60,737 nucleotides of DNA from Thermoplasmatota archaeon. GTDB taxonomy: Archaea; Thermoplasmatota; Thermoplasmata; Thermoplasmatales; Thermoplasmataceae. Of the stretch, positions 25,036 to 34,248 are shown one piece after another (position 1 is the first letter of the stretch; every line of letters starts with the position of its first letter). The translations under genes and the position numbers were made by a program. The stretch lies in NCBI GenBank assembly GCA_023488885.1, contig JAMDDH010000046.1:1-60737 (forward strand), read 5' to 3'. Below the pieces are notes generated by a model, which was not told the DNA's origin, ran no database searches, and saw only the letters and a program-made list of their open reading frames with translations.

Positions 25036-26516
25036 ATACCGAGATCAGGGATGCGACTGACACTTCCCAGATTCCAATTCCGTCCAACCCCCTGGAGAGA
25101 GTCATAGGACAGGATGAAGCTGTCCGGATGGCTCAAATTGCGGCGAAGCAGAGAAGACATCTGCTCCTAGTGGGACCACCTGGTGTGGGAAAGTCAATGA
25201 TCGCACAGGCAATTTCGTTTTATATATCAAGACCGCGTGAAGAGATAAGGGTCGTACATAATCCACAATATCCAGAGAGGCCGTTTATCGAGGTTAAGAC
25301 TGGAGTTCAGATAAGTCAGGAAAAAGAGGAACAGAACCTGGTTGAGGGAGAGATCATTGATCCCAGAGACGCTCCGGTCAATGTTTCTGAAAGGCTGGGA
25401 TACAGATGCCAGAGATGTGGATATTATTCATTTCCGACTGAACCTACCTGCCCGAACTGCAGCAATCCTAAAATCCAGGCAACCACTCAAGGTCCTTTCG
25501 GAGACGTCTTTAATGTTATTGGCGCTGCATTCGGGGTCCAGAATAATACTGAAAAAATAACGTCAACGAGAAGGAACGGAGAGCGGGAGGAAGTCATAGT
25601 CTACGAACGTTTCGGTGACCATATAAGGATTCTCGATGAAAAAACGCTTGAAAGAAGAAGGAAAATAGAGAAGAAAAGCCCAAGCAAAATTATTGTGCCA
25701 ATAGATCGGACTCCTTTCGTGCTCGCAACCGGTGCAAGCGAAACTGAACTACTGGGAGACGTGAGGCATGATCCATACGGGGGGCATCCTCAGCTGGGCA
25801 CCCTGCCGTATGAAAGAGTGATAGCAGGAGCAGTTCATGAAGCACACGAGGGCGTGCTCTTCATAGACGAGATCACCCACCTTGGAAACCTTCAGAGATT
25901 TATCCTCACTGCAATGCAGGAAAGGAGCTTCCCGATAACTGGAAGAAACCCACAGAGCGCCGGAGCCAGTGTCCGAGTAGACCGCGTACCTGCCAATTTC
26001 ATACTTGTGGCTGCCTGTAACATACAGGACTTGCAGTACATACTTAGCCCGCTGAGATCAAGAATTGTCGGAAGCGGCTACGAAATGCTCATGGCAGTTT
26101 CCATGCCTGATACCCCGGAGAACCGCTTCAAATATCTACAGTTCATTGCACAGGAAATAATAATCGATGGGAAGATTCCCCACATGACAATGGAGTCTGC
26201 CCAATTAATAATTGAAGAGGGCATCAGACGAGCCAAAGAAATTGATCATAAAGATCATTCCCTGACTCTCAGGCTAAGGGAACTTGGCGGTCTAATACGG
26301 GCTTCTGGAGATATCGCTGTCTCAAAGAAAAACAAACTCATAGAAACGTCCGATGTGAGAGAAGCTCTCCAGATGTACCTTCCGGTAGAGGAAAAAATAA
26401 AGAAATATTACGGCAACATGGGAGCAGCCGTATCGTCTGAGAGCACCCTCTCACAGAGGAGTGAGGAATACATGATGAACTATCATAACTACAGAGAAGA
26501 TAGATCATATGACTGA
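25017..26516 (+). CDS. Lon-like AAA+ ATPase without protease domain, with zinc ribbon
   Basis: A 499-residue member of the archaeal LonB ATPase group. Walker A is GPPGVGKS (53-60), Walker B is VLFIDEI, followed by sensor and arginine-finger regions (LVAACNIQ, SPLRSRI) and an alpha-helical C-terminal domain. The Ser-Lys protease domain is absent. Between Walker A and B, where membrane LonB has its TM insertion, there is instead a four-Cys zinc ribbon (Cys131, 134, 145, 148). It overlaps dnaG by 19 nt, so a role with DnaG in replication, repair or RNA decay is plausible. It is not a working Lon protease by itself. Confidence 0.85.
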   Translation: MGAPFINTEIRDATDTSQIPIPSNPLERVIGQDEAVRMAQIAAKQRRHLLLVGPPGVGKSMIAQAISFYISRPREEIRVVHNPQYPERPFIEVKTGVQISQEKEEQNLVEGEIIDPRDAPVNVSERLGYRCQRCGYYSFPTEPTCPNCSNPKIQATTQGPFGDVFNVIGAAFGVQNNTEKITSTRRNGEREEVIVYERFGDHIRILDEKTLERRRKIEKKSPSKIIVPIDRTPFVLATGASETELLGDVRHDPYGGHPQLGTLPYERVIAGAVHEAHEGVLFIDEITHLGNLQRFILTAMQERSFPITGRNPQSAGASVRVDRVPANFILVAACNIQDLQYILSPLRSRIVGSGYEMLMAVSMPDTPENRFKYLQFIAQEIIIDGKIPHMTMESAQLIIEEGIRRAKEIDHKDHSLTLRLRELGGLIRASGDIAVSKKNKLIETSDVREALQMYLPVEEKIKKYYGNMGAAVSSESTLSQRSEEYMMNYHNYREDRSYD

Positions 26517-26599
26517 CCTCGATGCCGATTGCAATTTTTCAATGGTGATCAGGCAAAAATTTAACTATAATTCGCGCTAACACATTTTCGATATCAAAA

Positions 26600-28372
26600 A
26601 TGAAGGTTCAGTACGTCTTGGCGATGGAAAAGCCTCAAACCCACTTTTTCAACATAACAATGAACATTGAGGACTTCACCGAAGAGAACATGCTTGTTAC
26701 TATGCCCGCATGGGCACCGGGTTCATATGAAATCTATGACTTTGCAAGGTTTGTAAGGAACCTGAAAGCAGTCTCAGGAGAAAATGAACTTGAAGTCATA
26801 AAAAAGGATAAGTCGACCTGGAAGATCGTTACAAGGGAAAATCACTCCATCAGGCTGACGTATGAAGTTTACGCCAACGATCTGAGTGTTCATACAAGCC
26901 AGATAGATTTTACACATGCTTATCTCAACGGAACCAGTGTTTTTCTCTACGTAGAGGGTTATAAAGATCAGTCGGTTGAGTTAATGATAAAACCATACTC
27001 CGGCTGGAAAATCTCCACTGGTCTGGAGAAACTCGGCGAAAACAGGTACAGGGCAATAAATTATGATATTCTGGCCGATTGCCCGATTGAAATAGGACTC
27101 CACAGAAGCCTGTATTTCAGCGTAGAGGGAAAGGAACATGAAATAGTGATCTATGGCCATGGTAACGAGAATGAAGAAAAACTGAAAGATGATTTGAAAA
27201 AGATTGTCGAGGCGTATAACAGAATGTTCGGTCACCTGCCTTACAAGAGGTATGTATTTATCTATCACCTTGTTTCAGGAGATGACGATGTCATAGGCGG
27301 ACTCGAACACCTAAATTCGACCACGATAGATGTCGACAGATTTATATTCTCTCCATTTGATAAATACAAACAGTTTCTGTCGGTAACATCACATGAGTTT
27401 TTCCACCTGTGGAACGTCAAGAGAATCAGGCCACAGGAACTGGGCCCTTTTAATTACAAGGAAGAAAACTACACCACGATGCTCTGGATGGCTGAGGGGA
27501 TCACGAATTTCTATGCATACCTGATCCTTCTGAGAGCGGGACTCATAGACCAGAAAGAATATCTGAAGCACCTTGCTGAGAATATGAGATATCACGACTT
27601 CCTTCCAGGGTCGGACAAGACATCCGCATCAGAATCGTCTTTCGATACATGGATCAAACTTTACAAACCCACACCCAACAATGTCAACAGTTACATATCG
27701 TACTATCTCAAGGGAGAAATACTTGGATTTATGCTTAATACCCGGATAATAGAAGTAACCAGAGGCAGCAAGACCCTGGATGATCTCTTCAGGTACCTCA
27801 TGGAAAAATTCAACAGAGATGGCAAGGGTTATTCTGAGAAAGACGTAATAAATTCTATCAGGGAGGTAACCGGACACGACTTTTCTGATTTTTTCCAGAC
27901 TTATGTAAGGAAGCCAGGCAAAATTGATTTCTCACAGGAATTGAAAAAGCTGGGCCTCACCATCAGGAAAGGATACCGGAAAGTGGATGGAACGGAGCCT
28001 GAGAGAAAATCATATCTCGGGATAATTGTAAAGGGGAATGGAGGGCGGTACATTGTGGATTCTGTACTGGAGGGATCCCCGGCATTCGAAGCAGGACTCA
28101 ACCCAAAGGACGAAATTGTGGCCATCAATGGTTTCAGGTTCGGAGATAGATTTCTGAAAGATCTGAGAGAGGACTTCAAGAAACTCAGGCTCGATAATCT
28201 CGCAGATTATGAGCCCGACAGCAAGGTCAGGATCAACTTCTTCAGGCGAGGCATTCTGATGGATGTGGAACTAACATTATCCAGTGCTCCTTACGAGTAT
28301 TACGAAATACTGGATGATCCTCAGCCGAACAATGGTTCGGAAAATCTCAAATCGAAGTTTCTTGTCACCTAA
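26600..28372 (+). CDS. M61-family metallopeptidase with PDZ domain
   Basis: Zinc aminopeptidase of the glycyl aminopeptidase family. An N-terminal beta domain (1-200) contains PAWAPGSYEIYDFARFV. The catalytic helix is HEFFH (His265, Glu266, His269) followed by WNVKRIRP, and a downstream WMAEGITNFY supplies the third ligand Glu. A PDZ-like domain lies at about 465-560 with YLGIIVKG and GSPAFEAGL. No signal peptide, so it is probably cytoplasmic and acts on peptides, for example those made by the proteasome or tricorn. A TATA-like ACTATAATTC at about 26564-26573 precedes the ATG. Confidence 0.92.
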   Translation: MKVQYVLAMEKPQTHFFNITMNIEDFTEENMLVTMPAWAPGSYEIYDFARFVRNLKAVSGENELEVIKKDKSTWKIVTRENHSIRLTYEVYANDLSVHTSQIDFTHAYLNGTSVFLYVEGYKDQSVELMIKPYSGWKISTGLEKLGENRYRAINYDILADCPIEIGLHRSLYFSVEGKEHEIVIYGHGNENEEKLKDDLKKIVEAYNRMFGHLPYKRYVFIYHLVSGDDDVIGGLEHLNSTTIDVDRFIFSPFDKYKQFLSVTSHEFFHLWNVKRIRPQELGPFNYKEENYTTMLWMAEGITNFYAYLILLRAGLIDQKEYLKHLAENMRYHDFLPGSDKTSASESSFDTWIKLYKPTPNNVNSYISYYLKGEILGFMLNTRIIEVTRGSKTLDDLFRYLMEKFNRDGKGYSEKDVINSIREVTGHDFSDFFQTYVRKPGKIDFSQELKKLGLTIRKGYRKVDGTEPERKSYLGIIVKGNGGRYIVDSVLEGSPAFEAGLNPKDEIVAINGFRFGDRFLKDLREDFKKLRLDNLADYEPDSKVRINFFRRGILMDVELTLSSAPYEYYEILDDPQPNNGSENLKSKFLVT

Positions 28373-28400
28373 CTATATACTATATAATATTTATAGTTAG
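28369..28400. promoter_or_regulatory. Perfect inverted repeat over the promoter of the HTH gene
   Basis: CTAACTATA (28369-28377) and TATAGTTAG (28392-28400) form a perfect 9-bp inverted repeat with a 14 nt spacer that holds the TATA-like ATATAATATT. It ends 18 nt before the ATG of the downstream HTH gene. A protein bound here would block the TATA box, so autoregulation is likely. Confidence 0.65.
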
Positions 28401-28418
28401 AAAAAATAGGCATCTTAC

Positions 28419-29021
28419 ATGCTGTTGATTCTCGAAGAATATTTTAAGGATCATCCAATCAAAAAAAGGATAGTGGAAGGACTTTACCGGAGAGGTATCT
28501 CTGTAGCCAACAGCAAGTTTTATTCCGATGGCATCGAGATCACGATCAGCGAAGTCGCAAAGACCTTCCGCGTAAACAGGAGAACTGTCTATGACACTAT
28601 ACGCCTGATTGAAGAGTCCCCTGCAATAAAGACAGTAATGTCGAAATTGCTGCCTGCTGCAGATATATCCCGCATATCTCCCCTCATGGGTGATCAGGTC
28701 GTTACTGTATCAATATCTCCCGGCTACTTCTCGAAGACAATGTCCGGCGTCATGGACGTGGCAAAGAGATATGGTTCTTATGTCAAGGAGATTTACGGCA
28801 GGAATATGATAAGGAATGAGGTTTTCCTGAGGGCAATTATCCATCACACTGTTCCGAGGAAAATATTCGAGGAAATGAGCAAAATTGAAGGTGTACAGAA
28901 AATACTTATTGAAACTTCAGGAACTATGGATGAGGACACGATCTGCAGCAAATGCGAAGTAAAATTGTGCCCGTCAAAACTCTCTTCAGAACTGTTCGAT
29001 GAAACGCTTGCTGAGATATAA
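28419..29021 (+). CDS. HTH regulator with ACT-like domain
   Basis: 200 residues. The N-terminal half has an HTH (about 42-75: ITISEVAKTFRVNRRTVYDTIRLIEE). The C-terminal half (about 90-165) looks like an ACT-type ligand domain, as in the archaeal 'predicted regulator of amino acid metabolism' group (COG2150-like). The C terminus has a Cys cluster (ICSKCEVKLC) that could bind metal. It is preceded by a strong dyad over its promoter. The ligand is unknown. Confidence 0.75.
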   Translation: MLLILEEYFKDHPIKKRIVEGLYRRGISVANSKFYSDGIEITISEVAKTFRVNRRTVYDTIRLIEESPAIKTVMSKLLPAADISRISPLMGDQVVTVSISPGYFSKTMSGVMDVAKRYGSYVKEIYGRNMIRNEVFLRAIIHHTVPRKIFEEMSKIEGVQKILIETSGTMDEDTICSKCEVKLCPSKLSSELFDETLAEI

Positions 29022-29075
29022 TGGCGTGTGTTGAGTGTCTGCAGTTGAAGGATGAACAGGAGGGAATCAGGACGG

Positions 29076-29210
29076 CTAAAACCCAGCGGGAAGACTTCCG
29101 TCAACCCAAAAACCTGAAAGCCCTTTAAGTAAATGACCGGTCATGTCAAAATCTATCTTGCCATCTTTTTCAAAAGGGGTGATCATAGGCATCAATACGA
29201 CTGGCTTCAT
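29076..29210 (-). pseudogene. Remnant of a DHDPS/KDG-aldolase family gene
   Basis: The 44-residue frame from ATG 29210 begins like the dihydrodipicolinate synthase / 2-keto-3-deoxygluconate aldolase family: MKPVVLMPMITPFEKDGKID, then FDMTGHLLKGL and a WVDGSLPAGF segment where the family has GVDGLxxxGTTGE. It then stops. No continuation is visible in any frame before the convergent HTH gene. This looks like the 5' end of a deleted aldolase gene. The rest of 29022-29385 holds nothing else I can support. Confidence 0.5.
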
Positions 29211-29385
29211 GGAATGAAAAGGCGACCATTGTAGATAAGACTTGGCGGATATCTGATTCCGTGGAAAATAACGGACAGCCGGCATCAACGGATTATAAAC
29301 CCCGCATTAACCGACCGCCCATAGTGTCGTCAAAGCCAATAAGATGCACTATTGGTTCATACAGGCTAAACCACACAGCATGAAA

Positions 29386-30651
29386 TCACAACTTCAGCAG
29401 CCACTTCCAAAGTGGTATCGCTTCAATTCCAACGTTGCCATATTGTATGGTGTCTTCGTAATCCCACGTTATCGTGGTAAGTTTCTTGCAGTTTAACAAT
29501 TTAGATGCGCTTATGAGCGATGCGATCTCCCTCTTGTTCATATCTCCCCGATCTTCCGAATATGTTACATTGATGAGTTCGCTTACCTCAGTTCCGTGCT
29601 TGATGATGAAATCTACTTCGTGATCACTGTAGTCCTTGAAAAAATATATTTCCATATTCCTGGAAAAATAGTTCCTCCTCCTCAGAAGATCGATGAAAAC
29701 AACGTTTTCCATCAGGCTTCCATGGTTTTCGGTGGACCGCGATGTCACATGATTTACTAAGCCCGTGTCTATGCTATATATTTTCTTTGCGCTCCTTTCA
29801 ACTTCTCTTGGCTTGAATGAAAATTTCTTGAGCTGGAGAATCAAATAGGATTCCTCCAGATACGATAAATAGTTTTTCGAAGTGTGCTCGCTCTTCAACC
29901 CGAAGTCGTGTTTCAGTTTGTTGTAACTCGCATATTTTCCTGCATTGCCCATGAGGGTCATGGCCATTTCCCGGAATGTGCTCTTATAAGAGATGTTGAA
30001 CCGGGAGATGATGTCCTTTTCTAATATGTCGTCGTACAGGTTCTTGAGGTATGGTCCCGGATTCTCGCCATTTACAACGTCCGGAAAACCACCGTTATCT
30101 ATGTAATTTTTCAGGTTATGCTTGATCAGGTTCTCTTCCCTTGTTGTTCCAGGACTTCCCTTGATTCCTCTTGAAACAAGGAATTCCCTGAAGCTGAATG
30201 GAAAAATTTCAAGGGTGATATGTCTCCCGGTCAGATGGGATGCGAGTTCTTTACTCAGCAGTCTTGAGTTGGATCCAGTGAGAAACACATTATACCCTTG
30301 TCTGTGCAGCTTGTTTACAAACAATTCCCATCTGTCCACATTCTGGATTTCATCAAGGAAAATAGTCTTGAAATTACCTCTCAGCTCAATCAAATTTGAC
30401 ATTATGTCGTCTGGATCAGTGTTCAGTAGTATTCTCTCGTCAAAGTTCACATATCCAACATCTTTCCCTGCCAGCATGGACGCTGTAAATGTTGATTTGC
30501 CGGATCTCCTAACTCCAATGATAGTCTTGATCAGACTGCTGCCGTTGTGATTGTCATAAACCTTCCTGAACTCACGGTCGATGTAATTGTCCTTCTTGAT
30601 AATATGTTGAAACTCAGAGTGCTGATCCCTCAGTATGTTGTTTATATTCAT
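29386..30651 (-). CDS. AAA ATPase with DUF4143-type nuclease-like C terminus
   Basis: 421 residues of the AAA_14/DUF4143 family that is widespread and mobile in archaea. Walker A is GVRRSGKST; Walker B is IFLDEIQNVDRWE, followed by sensor I (FLTGSNSRLL). The C-terminal domain has FFKDYSDHEVDFIIKHG, which resembles the PD-(D/E)xK-like fold seen in this family. Function in the family is poorly known. The gene sits alone beside an aldolase remnant and a long non-coding region, which suggests an acquired locus. A TATTTATACC TATA box lies about 25 nt upstream. Confidence 0.85.
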   Translation of the reverse strand: MNINNILRDQHSEFQHIIKKDNYIDREFRKVYDNHNGSSLIKTIIGVRRSGKSTFTASMLAGKDVGYVNFDERILLNTDPDDIMSNLIELRGNFKTIFLDEIQNVDRWELFVNKLHRQGYNVFLTGSNSRLLSKELASHLTGRHITLEIFPFSFREFLVSRGIKGSPGTTREENLIKHNLKNYIDNGGFPDVVNGENPGPYLKNLYDDILEKDIISRFNISYKSTFREMAMTLMGNAGKYASYNKLKHDFGLKSEHTSKNYLSYLEESYLILQLKKFSFKPREVERSAKKIYSIDTGLVNHVTSRSTENHGSLMENVVFIDLLRRRNYFSRNMEIYFFKDYSDHEVDFIIKHGTEVSELINVTYSEDRGDMNKREIASLISASKLLNCKKLTTITWDYEDTIQYGNVGIEAIPLWKWLLKL

Positions 30652-31007
30652 CGTATTACTAACGCGTAGTTTGGTATAAATATTCGTATTGACAAAACAA
30701 ATAATGCGGATGACAAAGGGAGTGATACACAGAAGGACACAAGATCACCGATTTGGTCTTGGAGAGTCGTCCTTCACTTTAAGCATAATTATGGACATTG
30801 CTCAACTGATTCATGCAGTGAAAAACTCTTAAGCCATGAATTCTAAGATAACGGGCGTAGAGATACAGGAAACAAATGGCGATCTACCAGCAAATTAGCC
30901 GGAAACATGGGTTGAATCAATCAAAATCTAAGGCTATTTTGATACCATGTCAAAGTTTGTCATCGTCAACAAAAACAATTATATATAATCATTTGTACTG
31001 GTAATAC
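30652..31007. other. Intergenic region with two divergent promoters
   Basis: 356 nt without a supported gene. The left end carries the minus-strand TATA of the ATPase (TATTTATACC, about 30671-30680), flanked by two CGTATT repeats. The right end holds a plus-strand TATA for the HTH gene (30977-30989). The middle shows no ORF with good composition and no clear repeat. Confidence 0.55.
30977..30989 (+). promoter_or_regulatory. TATA box of the COG1395-like regulator gene
   Basis: AATTATATATAAT is centred 25 nt before the GTG at 31008, so that GTG is probably the first codon of a leaderless mRNA. Confidence 0.55.
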
Positions 31008-31958
31008 GTGGAAGACCGGCGTTATGCACTGGTTAGACATATTTTTAAAATTCTAACTAGGGACGGATTCAGAGTATCTAATCCCGATCTGGGAGGCTTG
31101 GTTAGCTTTGACCTTATCGCAAAAAGAGAGCGCATGAAGTTCATCATAAAGGTGCTTCAGAATATAGATACTTTCAGAGGATCAAATGCTGAAGAAATGA
31201 TCAGGATTTCAAAACTCACTTACTCTGCTCCTCTCGTAATAGGAGAAAAAGCTGGAAGCGGCCCTCTGGAACGGAACGTAGTTTATTATCGGCATCACAT
31301 CCCCATCCTGTCCCCGGAAAGTTTCTCGGATTACATTGAGGGAGACAGGCCATGCATATCTTCCGGGCCTGGGGGCTTTTACGTCTCCATGGATGTTGAC
31401 TTGCTGCACCGGAGAAGAGAAGAACTTGGTTTCTCTATAGGCTATCTTTCAAACAAGATCGGAACCTCAAGAAGATCAATATCCCTTTACGAATCAGGTG
31501 GTGCAGTAACCATTGACGTATTCCTGAAGCTGGAGAAGATTCTGAATCGCGACATTTCAAAGGCTATTGATCTCCTTGAAATTGCGACGCGACTGGAAAT
31601 GCCGGTTGAGGATTCCAGCGTTGAAAACGAGTTTCTGAAAGAGGTAATAAGCATAATGATGAATCAGGGATTTGATTTCCACACAATAAAGAAGTCTCCG
31701 TTTGATGCAATAGCACGTGAAAGTATGGAAGAATCCTTCCTGATTGGCCTGCTGGAGTCACTGAGCGAAAAAATAGAAAGGATAAGTGCCATGAAGAACA
31801 TCAGCCAGATATTTGAAAACGAGGCTTTCATCATCAGCCATTCCAGTACAGAAAAGGAGGCAATTGGAGGGTGCCCGGTTGTAAATCTTTCGGAACTGAG
31901 GAATATAGGGGAAGTTGAGCGCCTTCAAAGGCTGATAGAAAAGAGAAAGATTGCCTGA
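31008..31958 (+). CDS. Archaeal Cro/C1-type HTH regulator (COG1395-like)
   Basis: 316 residues. The N-terminal domain (1-125) resembles a nuclease-like or sensor domain with DLIAKRERMKFIIKVLQNID. A Cro/C1 HTH follows (about 133-180: RRREELGFSIGYLSNKIGTS, SISLYESG), then a C-terminal helical domain. This order fits the conserved archaeal 'putative HTH-type transcriptional regulatory protein' family. GTG start, leaderless by TATA spacing. Overlaps the next gene by 1 nt (TGATG). Confidence 0.88.
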   Translation: MEDRRYALVRHIFKILTRDGFRVSNPDLGGLVSFDLIAKRERMKFIIKVLQNIDTFRGSNAEEMIRISKLTYSAPLVIGEKAGSGPLERNVVYYRHHIPILSPESFSDYIEGDRPCISSGPGGFYVSMDVDLLHRRREELGFSIGYLSNKIGTSRRSISLYESGGAVTIDVFLKLEKILNRDISKAIDLLEIATRLEMPVEDSSVENEFLKEVISIMMNQGFDFHTIKKSPFDAIARESMEESFLIGLLESLSEKIERISAMKNISQIFENEAFIISHSSTEKEAIGGCPVVNLSELRNIGEVERLQRLIEKRKIA

Positions 31959-32611
31959 TGTTTGTTAAGCTGATGTGCCAGGACAGCAGGATGATCAACA
32001 TTTTTTCCGGGGTGAAGGGACTCGTTTCCCACGGGAATGAACTCAGGAGTTTGCTTGACACTACCAGACCTGAAATCGTGTTGGTTTCCATATCACCCCC
32101 AGAGGTAGATGGTCTCAAAATGTTTCTTAAATCCCCTTTTGAAATGAATCTCTCTGACTATGAAATAATCTATGGAGTCAGACTTGCTAAATATGGCGAA
32201 GTCATGACCCCGCCGCCAATATATATTGAGGCCGTGAAATACTCAGTGGATAACGCGAAGGAAATTGCAGGAATCGACATGGATGAGGAAAAGTATGGGG
32301 AGACTTACATAAAACACGTAAAAGGTTCCCACCTCATACGCCATTCGATTAGGAAAAAACGAGTCCTTAATGCAGATTACCATGACACGACACCATACGA
32401 GTTTGCCGAAGCGTGGAACTCCAGGGTGAATTCGATAAAAGGGCTCTCACTGGTAGATATAGAACGTGCGGAAGACATGGTCGGGAAGATAACGGAATTT
32501 CTCCATGAAAAATATACCACGGATCACCTGATCGTGATTGATCACGAGTTTTACAAGCCTGTAATTACCAGGCTGAACGCGAAAGGCTGCATGGGTCCGG
32601 CTACCGTCTAA
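31958..32611 (+). CDS. Conserved-looking protein of unknown function
   Basis: 217 residues, cytoplasmic, alpha/beta. The N-terminal part (HGNELRSLLDTTRPEIVLVSIS) has the flavour of TraB-type proteins (a helix then 'kPdivaVEl'), but the family's key residues are not evident, so I leave it unassigned. Start codon overlaps the stop of the COG1395-like regulator, so the pair is translationally coupled. Convergent with rlmE (4 nt overlap). Confidence 0.75.
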   Translation: MFVKLMCQDSRMINIFSGVKGLVSHGNELRSLLDTTRPEIVLVSISPPEVDGLKMFLKSPFEMNLSDYEIIYGVRLAKYGEVMTPPPIYIEAVKYSVDNAKEIAGIDMDEEKYGETYIKHVKGSHLIRHSIRKKRVLNADYHDTTPYEFAEAWNSRVNSIKGLSLVDIERAEDMVGKITEFLHEKYTTDHLIVIDHEFYKPVITRLNAKGCMGPATV

Positions 32612-33198
32612 CCTCTGTATCCCTTGAAAATTATGTAAACTTCCTTGCTTGCATCCCTTGAAGCCGCCACTTTCGTGATTTTGGAATACTGAAACATTCC
32701 TGACCATTTATTAACGAACTCTGTCGTCAGGTCACCGTAGAACTGTTTCGTAACAACAAACCCGCCGGGACAGAGAAACTCAGTCGCCAGTTTCATCACT
32801 TCCTGGCATATGAGGTAAGAAGATGCATGATCGATGTCGCTGTTGCCGGAAGTGTTGATCATTGCGTCGGAAAGAATGCCCTGAAAAGTATCGATAGAGT
32901 TCTTGCCCATTTCTTCCCTGATTTTTCCGCTGAGATCTTTGTTCCCGACTTTTCCTTTCACGAATATTACTCCCTCCAGCGGATCCATCTGGTTTAAGTC
33001 TACAGACATGACCTTTGACCTCGTTATGCTGCTTATAATCTGGCTCCATCCTCCCGGGGAGGAACCAATTTCAAGAATTCTCTGGCCTTCGGACAGGAGA
33101 TTGAATTTTGTCTGGAGCTCTATGAGCTTAAATGCTGCCCTGCTCCTGTATCTCTCTTTCTTGGCAAGATAGTAGTAACGGTCTCTGTGATCAGGCAT
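32608..33198 (-). CDS. rlmE: 23S rRNA 2'-O-ribose methyltransferase
   Basis: FtsJ/RrmJ-type SAM methyltransferase that modifies a uridine in the 23S rRNA A-loop. 196 residues with the K-D-K-E set: FKLIEL (Lys24), LSDAM (Asp), VTKQF (Lys) and a late Glu. The SAM site is LEIGSSPGGWSQ. Eight nt after gcvH on the same strand. Confidence 0.93.
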   Translation of the reverse strand: MPDHRDRYYYLAKKERYRSRAAFKLIELQTKFNLLSEGQRILEIGSSPGGWSQIISSITRSKVMSVDLNQMDPLEGVIFVKGKVGNKDLSGKIREEMGKNSIDTFQGILSDAMINTSGNSDIDHASSYLICQEVMKLATEFLCPGGFVVTKQFYGDLTTEFVNKWSGMFQYSKITKVAASRDASKEVYIIFKGYRG

Positions 33199-33206
33199 TT
33201 ATACGG

Positions 33207-33581
33207 TTATTCTCCAATGAACTTCCGATATTCCGTGGCAGACATGGATGCATTCTCAGGTCCAGTTTTTCTGATCTTTACCATCCAGTAGGAATAGGAA
33301 TCCTGATTCACAAGTTCTGGTTTGTCAACAAGTTTCTCATTCACTTCTATAACTTCGCCTTCAACAGGAGAATAGACATCCTCTGCTGATTTAACTGATT
33401 CTATCGTCAGGAGCGTTTCCCCGGCCTTCTTTTTAGATCCAATCTTCGGCAGCTCTATAAAAACTATATCTGTGAGCTGGCTCTGGGCATAGTCAGATAT
33501 TCCCATAACAACGGTGCTGCTTTCCGCACTGAACCATTCGTGTGTTTTAGTGTATCTTAATTCTTCAGGTATCTTGGACAT
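33207..33581 (-). CDS. gcvH: Glycine cleavage system H protein
   Basis: Lipoyl carrier protein. The lipoylation Lys lies in LTIESVKSAED. The surrounding SPVEGEVIEVN and NQDSYSYWMVKI segments match GcvH. 124 residues, normal. No other gcv gene is in this window. It may also serve in lipoate assembly or transfer. Coupled to rlmE, which looks like coincidence of operon packing. Confidence 0.94.
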   Translation of the reverse strand: MSKIPEELRYTKTHEWFSAESSTVVMGISDYAQSQLTDIVFIELPKIGSKKKAGETLLTIESVKSAEDVYSPVEGEVIEVNEKLVDKPELVNQDSYSYWMVKIRKTGPENASMSATEYRKFIGE

Positions 33582-33723
33582 ATTGTCATTATCTTAAGAT
33601 GATATATAATTATTTTATGAGGAATGAAAAGAACAGACTATCAGATTGAACCCGGTCTTTTAGGTGCACCGGATGCTGAATTTAAACACGATACCCCTTA
33701 TATAATGAGTCGTAGATAACATA

Positions 33724-34248
33724 ATGTTGAGGATATTCATAGCGAGTTCCATTGAGAGATTTCCCGGTTTAATTCCTCTCATAGAGGACCTGGAAGTCAT
33801 AAAAGGGAGCAGGCCTGTTAAGACCCGAGAACTGCATCTTACTTTCAGTTTCTTAGGTGAGATATCTGAGGCTGATCTGCGCGAGATCCAGAATAGGTTT
33901 CTCGAACTCCGGTGCGACAAATACCTTCTGAAACTTTCAGGACTGGGTTCCTTCCCCACCACCGGCAGGTCAAGAGTTCTGTTCATCAGTGTTGAACAGA
34001 ATAGGGAGATTATGGAAAACTGGCGGAAAATAGCCAAATTGACTGGAAATACAGTATTACCTGAAAGAAAAATGATTCCCCACATAACCGTCTGCAGGTT
34101 CGGGATTCCCTTTGACACCGGTTCCCTTGTGAAGAAGTACAAAAATATTGGCTTTACACAGCAGATTCGGAAAATATCAATATTCAGGAGCGTTCTTTCA
34201 AAACACGGCCCGGAATACGACGAGATCTGTGCGCTTCAGTTGAAATAG
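33724..34248 (+). CDS. thpR: RNA 2',3'-cyclic phosphodiesterase (2'-5' ligase family)
   Basis: 2H-phosphoesterase. The two HxTx motifs are LHLTFSFLGE (about 38-47) and PHITVCRFG (about 119-127). 174 residues, the archaeal size. Acts on RNA ends with 2',3'-cyclic phosphates. Convergent with the next gene by 13 nt. Confidence 0.93.
   Translation: MLRIFIASSIERFPGLIPLIEDLEVIKGSRPVKTRELHLTFSFLGEISEADLREIQNRFLELRCDKYLLKLSGLGSFPTTGRSRVLFISVEQNREIMENWRKIAKLTGNTVLPERKMIPHITVCRFGIPFDTGSLVKKYKNIGFTQQIRKISIFRSVLSKHGPEYDEICALQLK

Noticed and set aside
30600-31007. Search for an attachment site or terminal repeats around the DUF4143-type ATPase.
   Set aside because: Only short CGTATT repeats are seen; no tRNA, integrase or matching flanks.
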